Below are positions 49,452 to 58,302 of a DNA stretch of 64,000 bases, one piece after another. Numbering within the stretch: position 1 is the stretch's first letter; every line of letters starts with the position of its first letter. Position numbers and translations under genes: made by a program. The DNA comes from JACVRW01 sp963746825 (GTDB lineage Bacteria; Actinomycetota; Thermoleophilia; Solirubrobacterales; Thermoleophilaceae), in assembly GCA_963746825.1 (NCBI GenBank), contig CAVVCU010000005.1:248001-312000 (forward strand), given 5' to 3'. The notes under the pieces are model-generated. The model had not been told where the DNA came from. It did no database searches and worked only from the letters and a program-made list of their open reading frames with translations.

Positions 49452-51614
49452 ATGCGTTCTACTCGCGTCGCCGCCCTGTCGACCGCCGCGCTACTGGTCC
49501 TCGCCCTCGCGGCCGGGCCGGCGCAGGCTGCCCCGCCCTACGCCCCTTCGTCGCCCGGCAAGGCGGCCGACTGGGCTCCGGGGGACAAGGACGGCTTCGG
49601 TACGTCTCGCACCCTGAGGAGCAAGGCCTGGTACACGATCAACGACGGCACGCTCACCGAGGTCTTCTTCCCGCGGATCGACACGCCCGCCACGCGCGAC
49701 ACGCAGCTTGTGGTGACCGACGGCGAGACCTTCGCCGACCGCGAGGACGAGGACACCGACCACTCGGTGCAGCTGATCGACGGCCGCAGCCCGGTCTACC
49801 GCCAGGTGAACACCGCCAAGTCGGGCAACTACCGGATCACGAAGACCTACGTGACCGACCCCGATCGCTCGGCCGTGCTGGTCGACGTCCGCTTCGAGTC
49901 GCTGACCGGGTCGCCGTACGAGGTCTACGTGCTGCACGACGTCGGCCTCGGCCTGAACGCCAACGACGACAAGGGCCGCAGCGCCGGCGGCGGCCTGCTG
50001 GCCACCGACGGCCGCCTGAGCGGGGCGGTGCTCGCCTCCTCGGGCTTCTCCCAGACGTCCAGCGGCTACGCGGAGCGCAGCGACGGCTGGACCGATCTGG
50101 ACAAGAACTACCAGCTGGATTGGTCCTACACCGCGCGCGATCGCGGCAACGTCGTGCAGACCGGCAAGACCGAGCTGACCGGCCTGGAGGGCGGCCAGCG
50201 GCTGCGCCTGTCGCTCGGCTTCGGGCGCAAGAACGGCACCGCGCTGAAGAACGCGCAGGCGGCCCTTTCTCGCGGCTTCACCTCGGCCCGCGCCGAGTAT
50301 GCGTCCGGCTGGCGCCGCTACCTGTCGTCTCTCGATCGTGTGCCGCGCAGCGCCGCCGGTTCCCGCGCCGCCTACCTGGCCTCGGTGATGCTCCTGGCCT
50401 CGCACGAGGACAAGACCTACCGCGGTGGCTTCGTCGCCGCTCCGGGCCGCCCCTGGGCCTGGCGCGACGAGCTCCAGCACATCCCCGTCTACATCGCGGT
50501 GTGGTCGCGCGACCTCTACCAGATCGCCACCGGGATGCTCGCCGCCGGCGACGAGGCGGCGGCCGAGCGCTCGCTCGACTACCTGTGGGAGGTCCAGCAG
50601 GGCGAGGACGGGTCGTTCCCCCAGAACTCGAGGCTCGACGGCGAGGAGGTATTCGACGGCGAGCAGCTCGACGAGGTGGCCTTCCCCATAGTGCTGGCCT
50701 GGCAGCTGGGCCGCACCGGGGCGAAGGACTGGGACAACGTTCGCCTCTCGGCCGACTACCTGGTGGCCACCGGCCCGCGCACCGACCAGGAGCGCTGGGA
50801 GAACATCGGCGGCTACTCGCCGGCCACGATCGCCGCCGAGATCGCCGGCCTGGTGACCGCGGCCGACATCGCCCGCAAGAACGGCGATGCGGCACGGGCC
50901 GATCGCTACCTCGCGACAGCCGACGAGTGGCAGGGCAACCTCAACACGTGGACGCTCACCACCAACGGACCGCTTTCTCCTGAGCCGTATTACCTGCGCA
51001 TCACCGACAACGGCGACGCCAACTCCGGCGCGGAGATCCAGATCTCCGACGGCGGGCCGCTGACCGATCAGCGCACCGTGGTCGACCCGAGCTTCCTGGA
51101 GATGGTCCGGCTCGGCGTGAAGTCGGCCGACGACCCGAACATCGCCTCCACGCTGCGGGTGATCGACCGCGACCTCAAGTACGACACGGACAACGGTCCC
51201 TTCTGGCACCGCGCCAGCTTCGACGGCTACGGCGAGAAGGAAGACGGGAGCCAGTGGGCGCCCGTGGACCCGGGCTCGGGCGAGACCATCGGCCGCGGCT
51301 GGCCTCTGCTCACGGGGGAGAGGGGCGAGTACGCGCTGGCCGCCGGTGAGCAGGCCCAGCTCTATCTCGACACGATGGCCAACGTGGCCGGCGACTCGGG
51401 CGGTCAGGTGATGGCCGAGCAGGTGTGGGACTTCGAGCCGCCGTTCGGCACCGAGGACGCGTTCACTCCCGGAGAGAACACCTTCTCCGCGACGCCGCTC
51501 GCCTGGTCGCACGCCCAGTTCATCCGACTGGCTCGCTCGATCGACGCAGGTCGGCCGGTGGAGACGCCGCAGGTGGTGGCCTGCCGCTACAGGACGACGC
51601 TGTGCGAGCCTTGA
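49452..51614 (+). CDS. Secreted GH15 glucoamylase/glucodextranase-type glycoside hydrolase
   Basis: The 720-residue protein has a signal peptide (about 1-27, PAQAAPPY), an N-terminal beta-sandwich domain (about 35-290; KAWYTINDGTLTEVFFPRID as in glucodextranase domain N) and an alpha/alpha-barrel catalytic domain (about 305-700). The catalytic acid is in QERWENIGGYSPATIAAEIA and the base Glu in SGGQVMAEQVWDFEPPFG. Other markers are AVWSRDLYQIATGML and QNSRLDGEEVFDGEQLDEVA. It releases glucose from the non-reducing ends of starch- or dextran-type glucans outside the cell. Specificity between alpha-1,4 and alpha-1,6 cannot be decided. GGAGAGAG precedes the ATG. Confidence 0.93.
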   Translation: MRSTRVAALSTAALLVLALAAGPAQAAPPYAPSSPGKAADWAPGDKDGFGTSRTLRSKAWYTINDGTLTEVFFPRIDTPATRDTQLVVTDGETFADREDEDTDHSVQLIDGRSPVYRQVNTAKSGNYRITKTYVTDPDRSAVLVDVRFESLTGSPYEVYVLHDVGLGLNANDDKGRSAGGGLLATDGRLSGAVLASSGFSQTSSGYAERSDGWTDLDKNYQLDWSYTARDRGNVVQTGKTELTGLEGGQRLRLSLGFGRKNGTALKNAQAALSRGFTSARAEYASGWRRYLSSLDRVPRSAAGSRAAYLASVMLLASHEDKTYRGGFVAAPGRPWAWRDELQHIPVYIAVWSRDLYQIATGMLAAGDEAAAERSLDYLWEVQQGEDGSFPQNSRLDGEEVFDGEQLDEVAFPIVLAWQLGRTGAKDWDNVRLSADYLVATGPRTDQERWENIGGYSPATIAAEIAGLVTAADIARKNGDAARADRYLATADEWQGNLNTWTLTTNGPLSPEPYYLRITDNGDANSGAEIQISDGGPLTDQRTVVDPSFLEMVRLGVKSADDPNIASTLRVIDRDLKYDTDNGPFWHRASFDGYGEKEDGSQWAPVDPGSGETIGRGWPLLTGERGEYALAAGEQAQLYLDTMANVAGDSGGQVMAEQVWDFEPPFGTEDAFTPGENTFSATPLAWSHAQFIRLARSIDAGRPVETPQVVACRYRTTLCEP

Positions 51615-51618
51615 GCCC

Positions 51619-52494
51619 ATGCTGCTCGTCGCCGTCCCCAACCTCAGCGAGGGACGCGACCTAGACAAGCTCGAGCGTCTTCAGGCGGCGGTGGCGCCCG
51701 CGCGGCTGCTCGACGTCCACACCGACCCCGATCACAACCGCTCGGTGTTCACCCTGGCCGGGCGGCAGGGTGAGCTGGCCCCGGGCCTTGCCGCGCTGGC
51801 CCGCGCCGCCGTCGAGGAGATCGACCTGGGCGAGCACGACGGCGTGCACCCGCACGTCGGGGCGCTCGACGTGATGCCGCTGGTGTGGGTCGAGGAGGAG
51901 GTCCGCGGCGCCGCCTGCGCCGAGGCGCTGACGGCGGCGGCGCTGGTGGGCGCCGACGCCGCTGTGCCCGTCTTCCTCTACGGCGACCTGGCCACGCGGC
52001 CCGAGCAGGCCGAGCGGGCGTGGCTTCGCCGCGGCGGCCCGGCCGAGCTCGCGCGGCGGATGGAGGCCGGCGAGCTGAGCCCCGACTACGGGCCGCCGCG
52101 CGTCCACCCGAGCGCCGGCGCGACCCTGGCCACGGCCCGGCCGCCGCTGCTCGCGTTCAACGTCGATCTCGACGGCGGCGACGTCGAGCTGGCCAAATCG
52201 ATCGCCTCCGAGCTGCGCGAGTCGGGCGGCGGGCCGCCGGGCGTGAGGGCGCTCGGCCTGTTCCTGCAAGCACGGGGCCGCGCGCAGGTGTCGACCAACG
52301 TCCACGACCACACGTCGGTGTCACTGGGCGAGATCGTCGAGCGGGTGCGCGCGCGGGCGCCCGTCGCGGAGGCCGAGCTGATCGGGCTGGCGCCGCGCGC
52401 CGCGTTCGAGGGCTTTCCCGATGACGTGCCCCTGCGAGGCTTCTCGCCCGAGCGCCATATTCTCGAGAACGCCCTGACCGCCCTGGAGGACTGA
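51619..52494 (+). CDS. Glutamate formimidoyltransferase-like protein (FTCD N-terminal domain)
   Basis: The 291-residue protein matches the formiminotransferase N- and C-subdomains: LLVAVPNLSEGRDLDKLERL, LDVHTDPDHNRSVFTLAG (the His-containing catalytic region), EHDGVHPHVGALDVMPLVWV, VFLYGDLATRPEQAERAWLR, DYGPPRVHPSAGATL and QVSTNVHDHTSVSLGEIVER. The human enzyme moves a formimino group from formiminoglutamate to tetrahydrofolate in histidine breakdown. No hut genes are nearby, so the physiological role is inferred. It begins 4 bp after the glucoamylase stop. Confidence 0.88.
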   Translation: MLLVAVPNLSEGRDLDKLERLQAAVAPARLLDVHTDPDHNRSVFTLAGRQGELAPGLAALARAAVEEIDLGEHDGVHPHVGALDVMPLVWVEEEVRGAACAEALTAAALVGADAAVPVFLYGDLATRPEQAERAWLRRGGPAELARRMEAGELSPDYGPPRVHPSAGATLATARPPLLAFNVDLDGGDVELAKSIASELRESGGGPPGVRALGLFLQARGRAQVSTNVHDHTSVSLGEIVERVRARAPVAEAELIGLAPRAAFEGFPDDVPLRGFSPERHILENALTALED

Positions 52495-52496
52495 CC

Positions 52497-52772
52497 ATGA
52501 ACGAGTGCACGCACCTCGAGCTGATCACCGTCGACATGCCGGAGACCGTGGAGGGCTGCGAGGAGTGCCTGAAGACCGGCGACCGCTGGATGCACCTGCG
52601 CGTCTGCCGCACGTGCGGCAAGGTGGGCTGCTGCGACTCGTCGCCCAACCGCCACGCCTCGGCGCACGCGCGTGAGAGCGAGCACCCGGTGATCTCCTCG
52701 GCGGAGCCGGGGGAGGAGTGGTCCTGGTGCTACGTCGACGAGGTGGCGTTCGTGCTGCGGGAAGCGGAGTGA
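52497..52772 (+). CDS. UBP-type zinc-finger protein
   Basis: The 91-residue protein consists of a single zinc-finger UBP domain. Metal ligands are visible as CTHLE at the start, GCEECLKTG, LRVCRTCGKVGCCDSS, NRHASAHARESEHPV and WSWCYVDEVAF. In eukaryotes this fold binds ubiquitin C-termini; bacterial stand-alone versions are common in actinobacteria and have no known partner. It starts 2 bp after the formimidoyltransferase gene, indicating one transcript. Confidence 0.88.
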   Translation: MNECTHLELITVDMPETVEGCEECLKTGDRWMHLRVCRTCGKVGCCDSSPNRHASAHARESEHPVISSAEPGEEWSWCYVDEVAFVLREAE

Positions 52773-52792
52773 GCGGGCAACCGTTGGCCTGA

Positions 52793-54304
52793 TCAACCTT
52801 GGTGTTCGGCGTGCTCGGCGTGGTGGTTGTGGCCGCCGGGCGGCGGGGTGGGCTTCTGACCCTTTCGCCGCACCTGCACCGTCTTCATCATCCCGCCGTC
52901 CTCGTGACCGAGGATGTGGCAGTGAAAGACGAAGTGGCCCGTGTAGCGGCGGAAGGGGTTGCGGATCACGACCGAGCCGTGCTTGGGGATGATGACCACG
53001 TCCTGCAGGCCCCTCGCTCGATAGGGCTTGCGGTTGACGCGCATGACCTGGAAGTCGTTGACGTGGATGTGGAAGGGGTGGTCCTCCTTCGTGACGTTGC
53101 GCAGCGTCCACTCCTCGACGCTGCCGACCAGGGGCGCGACGTTCGTGGCTTCGGGGTTGAAGGCCTCGCCGTTGATGCGGGCGAATTCCTTCTTCGAGAA
53201 GTCGAAGGAGAACGTGAACGTGCGCTTGCGCCGCACCGGCAGGCCGGCCGGGCTCGTGGCCGGCGTGTCGAGGGTTCTGGGAACCTCGACACTGGCTGTC
53301 GACGCCGGCCCTCGCACCCTGACCGTGGCCAGCTTGGTCCTGGGCAGCAGCTGGAAGCCCTCGTCGAACTTGCGCGTCCGGAAGGTGTAGGCGCCCGGCC
53401 TGCCTCCCTGGACGAGCACGTCGTAGCGCTTGCCCGGCGGCAGCACCAGGTGGCGCTTGCTCCACACGCGCCAGACCGGCGAGCCGTCCTCGGCGATCAC
53501 GTGCAGGCGGTGGCCGGCGAGCTCCACGTCGTAGAAGAGGTCGGCTCCCACGTTGGCGATCCGCCAAAGCTGAGTTTCGCCCGACCGAAGGGTCATGCGC
53601 GGACGCAGCAGCCCGTTGACCAGGCGAGTGGAGGGCTTCTGGACGTCGATGTCGGCGGCGTCCATGATGATCGAGTCACCTTGGTGCTGGACGTCACGGA
53701 TCGCGAGCTGGCGCTCGCGGATGTCGCGTAACCGGGAGGGCAGCAGTTGCTTCAGGCCGTCGACCACCAGCAGCCCCGACATGCCGCCCATCACCTGCTC
53801 CTCGGTGAGCCCGTGGAGGTGCACGTGGTACCAGTAGGTGCCGGGCGAGTGGCCGGTCGGGACCTGGACGATCGACTTGACGGTCTGCCCGGGCCGGAAC
53901 ACCCGGAACACGTTGTCCGATCGCCCCTGCGGTGACACGTGCATCCCGTGATAGTGGATGTTCGTCCGCTCGCTGGTGGCGTTGCGGATCGTCGCCTCGA
54001 TCCTGTCTCCGGGCCGCACGTGGAGGGTCGGCCCGATGAGGCGTCCATTGAACGGCTGGGCCTCGATGCGCGAGCCGGACACGGTGATCGCCCGGCGGCG
54101 CGCGTTGAGATCCACCCTCAGCACGCCGTCGCGGCTACGCAGCTGAACGGGCTCCGTCAGCGGCAAGCCGGCTCTCGGCGTCCACTCCGAGGTGCCCTGG
54201 GCGTCTACCCGAAGCACCACCACGGCGACCGCCAGGAGGGCGGCCAGGGCGGTGGCGAGCATGGCCAAACGGGCGAGTGCGAGTCCTCGGGGGCGGTGGA
54301 GCAT
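52793..54304 (-). CDS. Secreted multicopper oxidase (laccase-like), His-rich C-terminus
   Basis: The 503-residue protein has an N-terminal signal anchor (about 10-32) and cupredoxin domains. Copper-binding motifs are all present: NIHYHGMHVSPQG, YWYHVHLHGLTEEQVMGG, DHPFHIHVNDFQVMRV and the type-1 site FVFHCHILGHEDGGMMKTVQ. It ends in HNHHAEHAEHQG, a possible copper-delivery tail. Such enzymes oxidise phenols, metals or amines outside the membrane using oxygen. The gene is 66 bp downstream of the aldehyde dehydrogenase on the same strand, so it could be the last gene of the amine-oxidase operon, which also needs copper. Confidence 0.92.
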   Translation of the reverse strand: MLHRPRGLALARLAMLATALAALLAVAVVVLRVDAQGTSEWTPRAGLPLTEPVQLRSRDGVLRVDLNARRRAITVSGSRIEAQPFNGRLIGPTLHVRPGDRIEATIRNATSERTNIHYHGMHVSPQGRSDNVFRVFRPGQTVKSIVQVPTGHSPGTYWYHVHLHGLTEEQVMGGMSGLLVVDGLKQLLPSRLRDIRERQLAIRDVQHQGDSIIMDAADIDVQKPSTRLVNGLLRPRMTLRSGETQLWRIANVGADLFYDVELAGHRLHVIAEDGSPVWRVWSKRHLVLPPGKRYDVLVQGGRPGAYTFRTRKFDEGFQLLPRTKLATVRVRGPASTASVEVPRTLDTPATSPAGLPVRRKRTFTFSFDFSKKEFARINGEAFNPEATNVAPLVGSVEEWTLRNVTKEDHPFHIHVNDFQVMRVNRKPYRARGLQDVVIIPKHGSVVIRNPFRRYTGHFVFHCHILGHEDGGMMKTVQVRRKGQKPTPPPGGHNHHAEHAEHQG

Positions 54305-54370
54305 CGAAACCTCTCAGAGGGGCGGGGAACGAGGTTGCACCCCAGGCATCGGCCCGCACGGGCTCGCCCT

Positions 54371-55819
54371 TTAGCCCTCCAGCGCCGACATCACATGCTT
54401 CACGCGCGTGTACTCCTCGAGTGAGTACTGGGAGAGGTCCTTGCCGTAGCCCGACTGCTTGAAGCCTCCGTGAGGCATCTCCGCCACCAGCGGGATGTGG
54501 CAGTTGATCCACACGCAGCCGAAGTCGAGCGCCCGCGACACGCGCAGCGCGCGCTTGTGGTTGCTCGTCCAGACGCTCGAGGCCAGGCCGTAGTCGGTGC
54601 CGTTGGCCCAGGCGATCGCCTCGTCCTCGTCGGAGAACGACTGCACGGTGATCACCGGCCCGAAGATCTCGGTGGTGGCCATCTCGTCGGCCGACTGCAG
54701 GCCGCCCACGACGGTGGGGGAGTAGAAGTAGCCGCCGTCGCCGGCCTGCTCGCCCCCGACCAGGACCTGGGCGTGGTCGGGCGCCCGCTCCACCAGCCCG
54801 CTCACGTGCCCCATCTGGTTGGCGTTGTTGAGCGGCGGGATGTAGAAGTCCTCCGAGCCCTCCTCCTCGTCGCGCGAGAGCTTCACGTCGCCGGCCTGCT
54901 CCACGAGCGCGGCCGCGAGGTCCTCCTGCACGCGCTCGTTGGCCAGCACGCGCGTGGCCGCCGTGCAGTCCTGGCCGGCGTTGAAGTAGCCGGCCACCGC
55001 GATGTCCTCGGCCGCGCCGGCGATGTCCGCGTCGTCGAGCACGATCACCGGCGCCTTGCCGCCCAGCTCGAGATGGACGCGCTTCACGGTGTCGGCCGCC
55101 GCCTTGGCCACGGCCTTGCCGGCGGGGATGCTGCCGGTGATCGAAACCATCTCCGGGGTGGGATGGCTCACCACGCCCGCGCCGGTGTCGCGATCTCCGC
55201 AGACCACGTTGAACACGCCGGGGGGAAGGATCTCGCCGAACAGCTCGGCCATCTTGAGGGTGCTGGCCGGCGTGGTGTCGGAGGGCTTGAGCACCATCGT
55301 GTTGCCCGCGGCCAGGGCCGGCGCGAACTTCCACACCGCCATCATCATCGGGTAGTTCCATGGGGTCACGGAGCCGATCACGCCGATCGGCTCGCGCCGG
55401 ACCCAGGAGGTGAAGCCCTCCATGTACTCCGTCGCCGCCTTGCCCTCGAGCGTGCGGGCCGCACCCGCGAAGAAGCGGATCTGGTCGCACATGGGTGGGA
55501 TCTCCTCGCTGAGGGTCAGGCCCTTGGGCTTGCCGGTGTTCTCGGCCTCGATGCCCACCAGCTCCTCGGCGTTCTCCTCGATGGCGTCGGCCATCTTCAA
55601 CAGGGCGGTCATCCGCTCGCTCGGGGTGGTGTTGCGCCAGCCGCCCTCGAACGCGGCCCGCGCGGCCTTCATCGCGGTGTCGATGTCGGCCTCGCGCGAG
55701 GCCGGCGAGGTGGCGTACACCTCGCCGGTGGAGGGGTTGACGATGTCGAGGGTCTCGCCGTCGCCGGCGGGCGTGAACTCGCCGTTGATGTAGTTGGACA
55801 GTTCGCGGACGTCGGACAT
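54371..55819 (-). CDS. NAD(P)-dependent aldehyde dehydrogenase, aminobutyraldehyde/betaine type
   Basis: This 482-residue ALDH-superfamily enzyme has cofactor site TPWNYPMMMAVWKFAPALAA, VLKPSDTTPASTL and SITGSIPAGKAVAKAA, the general-base Glu in VHLELGGKAPVIVLDDAD and the catalytic Cys in AGYFNAGQDCTAATRVLANE. The GQDC and LEL wording and length are close to gamma-aminobutyraldehyde dehydrogenase (PatD) and relatives. It lies in the minus-strand operon with a copper amine oxidase, whose aldehyde product it would be suited to oxidise. The start is ATG 55819; an 18-bp gap separates it from the C45-like gene. Confidence 0.92.
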   Translation of the reverse strand: MSDVRELSNYINGEFTPAGDGETLDIVNPSTGEVYATSPASREADIDTAMKAARAAFEGGWRNTTPSERMTALLKMADAIEENAEELVGIEAENTGKPKGLTLSEEIPPMCDQIRFFAGAARTLEGKAATEYMEGFTSWVRREPIGVIGSVTPWNYPMMMAVWKFAPALAAGNTMVLKPSDTTPASTLKMAELFGEILPPGVFNVVCGDRDTGAGVVSHPTPEMVSITGSIPAGKAVAKAAADTVKRVHLELGGKAPVIVLDDADIAGAAEDIAVAGYFNAGQDCTAATRVLANERVQEDLAAALVEQAGDVKLSRDEEEGSEDFYIPPLNNANQMGHVSGLVERAPDHAQVLVGGEQAGDGGYFYSPTVVGGLQSADEMATTEIFGPVITVQSFSDEDEAIAWANGTDYGLASSVWTSNHKRALRVSRALDFGCVWINCHIPLVAEMPHGGFKQSGYGKDLSQYSLEEYTRVKHVMSALEG

Positions 55820-55837
55820 CGAGTCTCCTCTTGGTCG

Positions 55838-57010
55838 TTAGGCGGCCTGGCGTTCCTCGGTGAAGCTCACGGTGTGGGTGCCCTCCTCAAACGAGTCGAA
55901 GGACTGCTCCCACGTGCGATCCGGCCAGCGGTACTCGGCGCGCCCATCGGCCGGGAAGTAGGCGGCGGTGTAGATCGTGCCCATGCCGGTGGAGTGGGCG
56001 GTGCTGTGGAGCGGAGGCTCGAGGAAGGCCGAGACGAAGCGATCACGGCTCACGTCGGGCTGCTCGAGGAGCTCCAACACGTACTGCTCGCGCTCGAGCG
56101 TGCGCACCGCTCGCGCGTACTCGGGCCAGTCGCCCTCGCGCTGGTGGTTGGTGGCCGCGGGCACGTGCTTGAAATGCGGCTCGCGGTCGGGACTGAGGCA
56201 CACGGTCAGGAAGTCTCCCTCCCGGTCGAGCACCGTCACGTTCTGGGCGGCGTGCACGGGCACCCGCTCCAGCACCTCGCGCGCCTCGGCCACGGTCTCG
56301 CACACCTCGAGCAGGTAGCGGATCACCAGCGGGATGCCGAAGCCGTCGCCCACCTCGGTGCGCCCGCCGAAGGTGAGCGAGGCGGCCAGGCCGGCGTCGT
56401 TGATGCCGTCGAGCAGGCCCCAGAGGCAGTCGCTCATCCCGATCACCCGGCGGCCGGTCCAGGCGGTGGAGACGATGATGCCCTCGGCACGCGAGGCGGG
56501 GTAGTCGTAGTTGCGCACCAGCACCGGGTCGCCGGCGCGGTTCCAGGCGCCCTGCGAGCAGCCCACGATGAAGCCGGGCGGGCGATAGAGGGAGAGGAAT
56601 CGGGCGGCCATCTCGTCGCCCTCGGCCAGCTCGACCAGTCGCTCGTAGGTGGGCATCAGCTCCGGCATGTGCTCGCTCAGCTTGCTGCGACAGGTCTCGA
56701 GGTCCGGCCGGGCGGACTCGCCCTCCTTGATGTACCAGCCGCGGTAGGCGGGCCACATCTCGCGAAACGACCGGCGCCAGCGCTCGCCCGGCTCGAGCTC
56801 TTCGATGGCCTCGAAGGTCAGCCACTCGCCGCCGTGAGCCGGCGGAGTCTGGGAAGGCCGCGCGCGGTGGTCGGGGAGCAGGTCGAGATGGTGCTTGACC
56901 TCGTCCCAGACCGGCTTCCAGTAACGATCGATGGCCTGGACTGCGACCTTGGGCAGGCCGAGCGACTTGACCCAGTCGGGAAGCTCGTTGAGGTTGGGCT
57001 CGGATGGCAT
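55838..57010 (-). CDS. C45-family acyltransferase/peptidase-like Ntn hydrolase
   Basis: The protein is 390 residues from ATG 57010. After a helical N-terminal part (about 1-140) comes the family core: RPPGFIVGCSQGAWNRAGDP, with a Cys candidate for the N-terminal nucleophile after cleavage, PVLVRNYDYPASRAEGII, RVIGMSDCLWGLLDGINDAG and NVTVLDREGDFLTVCLSPDR. This resembles isopenicillin-N acyltransferase/C45 peptidases, which hydrolyse or form amide bonds. It is the third gene of the amine-oxidase operon, so an amidated amine intermediate is a possible substrate. The true cleavage site is uncertain. Confidence 0.78.
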   Translation of the reverse strand: MPSEPNLNELPDWVKSLGLPKVAVQAIDRYWKPVWDEVKHHLDLLPDHRARPSQTPPAHGGEWLTFEAIEELEPGERWRRSFREMWPAYRGWYIKEGESARPDLETCRSKLSEHMPELMPTYERLVELAEGDEMAARFLSLYRPPGFIVGCSQGAWNRAGDPVLVRNYDYPASRAEGIIVSTAWTGRRVIGMSDCLWGLLDGINDAGLAASLTFGGRTEVGDGFGIPLVIRYLLEVCETVAEAREVLERVPVHAAQNVTVLDREGDFLTVCLSPDREPHFKHVPAATNHQREGDWPEYARAVRTLEREQYVLELLEQPDVSRDRFVSAFLEPPLHSTAHSTGMGTIYTAAYFPADGRAEYRWPDRTWEQSFDSFEEGTHTVSFTEERQAA

Positions 57011-57030
57011 CGCGGCTACGGTAGCGGCGC

Positions 57031-58302
57031 CTATACCCGCTCCAGGCCGCACCAGTCGCCGATGAGGAGACCGAGGGTCTGCGCCGTGTCCACCATCGAG
57101 GGCACGTGGACGCGCTCGTCCACGCCGTGGATGCCCTCGCCGTGGGGGCCGAAGCACACCGCGGGCGTGTCGCCGTAGAGATGGAAGGCGCGGGCGTCGG
57201 TGGTGGCGGTGGAGGCGAACACAGGCGGCGCCTCACCGGTCAGCCGCGTGCGCGCTCCGGAGAGCACGCCCACGAGCTCGGCGTCCTTCTCGAGGGTGTA
57301 GCCGCGGCAGGCGAAGCCGTCGTAGCGCACCTCGACCTCGAACTCGGCGAGCACGGGGTCCTCCGACGCCGCCGCGGCCACCGTCTGCTCGACCCGAAGC
57401 TTGAGCTCCTCCGGGTCCTCGCCGGGAAAGAGGGCGAGGCGGCAGTGGGTGACGCTCTCGCCCGCGACGGTCGAGGGCCAGTCGCCGCCGCGGATCATGC
57501 CCACGTTGAGGTTGATGGGGTGCGGGTAGACGTCGTAGGGCGCGGGCGGGGATTCGTTCAGCTCCGCCTCCAGCTCGCGCAGGGCCTGCACGATCGGGAA
57601 GGTGGCCTCGATCGCGTTCTGCCCCTCCGGAGCGTCGCCGGCGTGGGCGGGGCGGCCGGCCACGTGGACCTGGAACCACAGCACGCCCACCTGCGAGTGC
57701 TGGATGCCGCCGCTGGTGGGCTCGGTGACCACGGCCGCGTCGGCCGTGTGCCCGGCGGTCACGCAGGCCAGCGCGCCGTTGCCCGTGCACTCCTCCTCGA
57801 CCACGCACTGCAGCTGTACCAGCCCGCGCGGGCGGCACCCTAGGGCGATGAGCCCGCGCACGGCGCCGGTATAGGCCACCAGGCCGGCCTTCATGTCGCC
57901 CGCGCCGCGGCCGTAGAGCCAGTCGCCTTCGCGCCGCGCCGAGAACGGGGGAGAGGCCCACATGCTGGTGGGCTCGGGGCTGACCACGTCGACGTGGCCG
58001 TTGAGCACGAGCGAGCGCCCGTCGGCGGGCTCGACGGGCTGCCAGTCCGCGACCACGTTGGCCTTGGCGCTCACGTCCCAGCTGAAGGCCGACCCGCCGG
58101 GATGGGCGCGCAGCGCCTCGGCGTCGAGCGGAACGTCGAAGGGCTCCAGGCCCATGTCGGCGAAGGCGGCGCGCATGATCTCCTGGCCGGGCATCTCGTC
58201 CCCCAGCAGGGTGGGCGCCTCGACCAGGCGTGCCAGCAGGTCCTCCATCGCCGGCGCCTCCGCGGCGATCGCGGCCGCGATCTCGTCGTCCTCGGGCCTC
58301 AC
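57031..58302 (-). CDS. M20-family metallopeptidase/deacylase (ArgE/DapE-like)
   Basis: The 423-residue protein starts at GTG 58302, overlapping the amine oxidase stop (GTGA). Zinc ligands and catalytic residues are visible as LVLNGHVDVVSPEP, LYGRGAGDMKAGLVAYTGAV, QCVVEEECTGNGALACV and the late FGPHGEGIHGVDERVHVPSM. A dimerisation/lid domain with HVAGRPAHAGDAPEGQNAIE is present. M20 enzymes remove acyl or amino-acyl groups from amines and small peptides. Immediate coupling to copper amine oxidase suggests it unmasks or processes an amide of the amine. Its exact substrate is unknown. Confidence 0.9.
   Translation of the reverse strand: MRPEDDEIAAAIAAEAPAMEDLLARLVEAPTLLGDEMPGQEIMRAAFADMGLEPFDVPLDAEALRAHPGGSAFSWDVSAKANVVADWQPVEPADGRSLVLNGHVDVVSPEPTSMWASPPFSARREGDWLYGRGAGDMKAGLVAYTGAVRGLIALGCRPRGLVQLQCVVEEECTGNGALACVTAGHTADAAVVTEPTSGGIQHSQVGVLWFQVHVAGRPAHAGDAPEGQNAIEATFPIVQALRELEAELNESPPAPYDVYPHPINLNVGMIRGGDWPSTVAGESVTHCRLALFPGEDPEELKLRVEQTVAAAASEDPVLAEFEVEVRYDGFACRGYTLEKDAELVGVLSGARTRLTGEAPPVFASTATTDARAFHLYGDTPAVCFGPHGEGIHGVDERVHVPSMVDTAQTLGLLIGDWCGLERV

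Noticed and set aside
54470..57178. Very long open frame (902 codons) on the plus strand opposite the aldehyde dehydrogenase and C45 genes
   Set aside because: It is the antisense shadow of strongly supported genes. Its translation is rich in His, Arg, Gly and Val with no family motif, as expected from GC-rich third positions.
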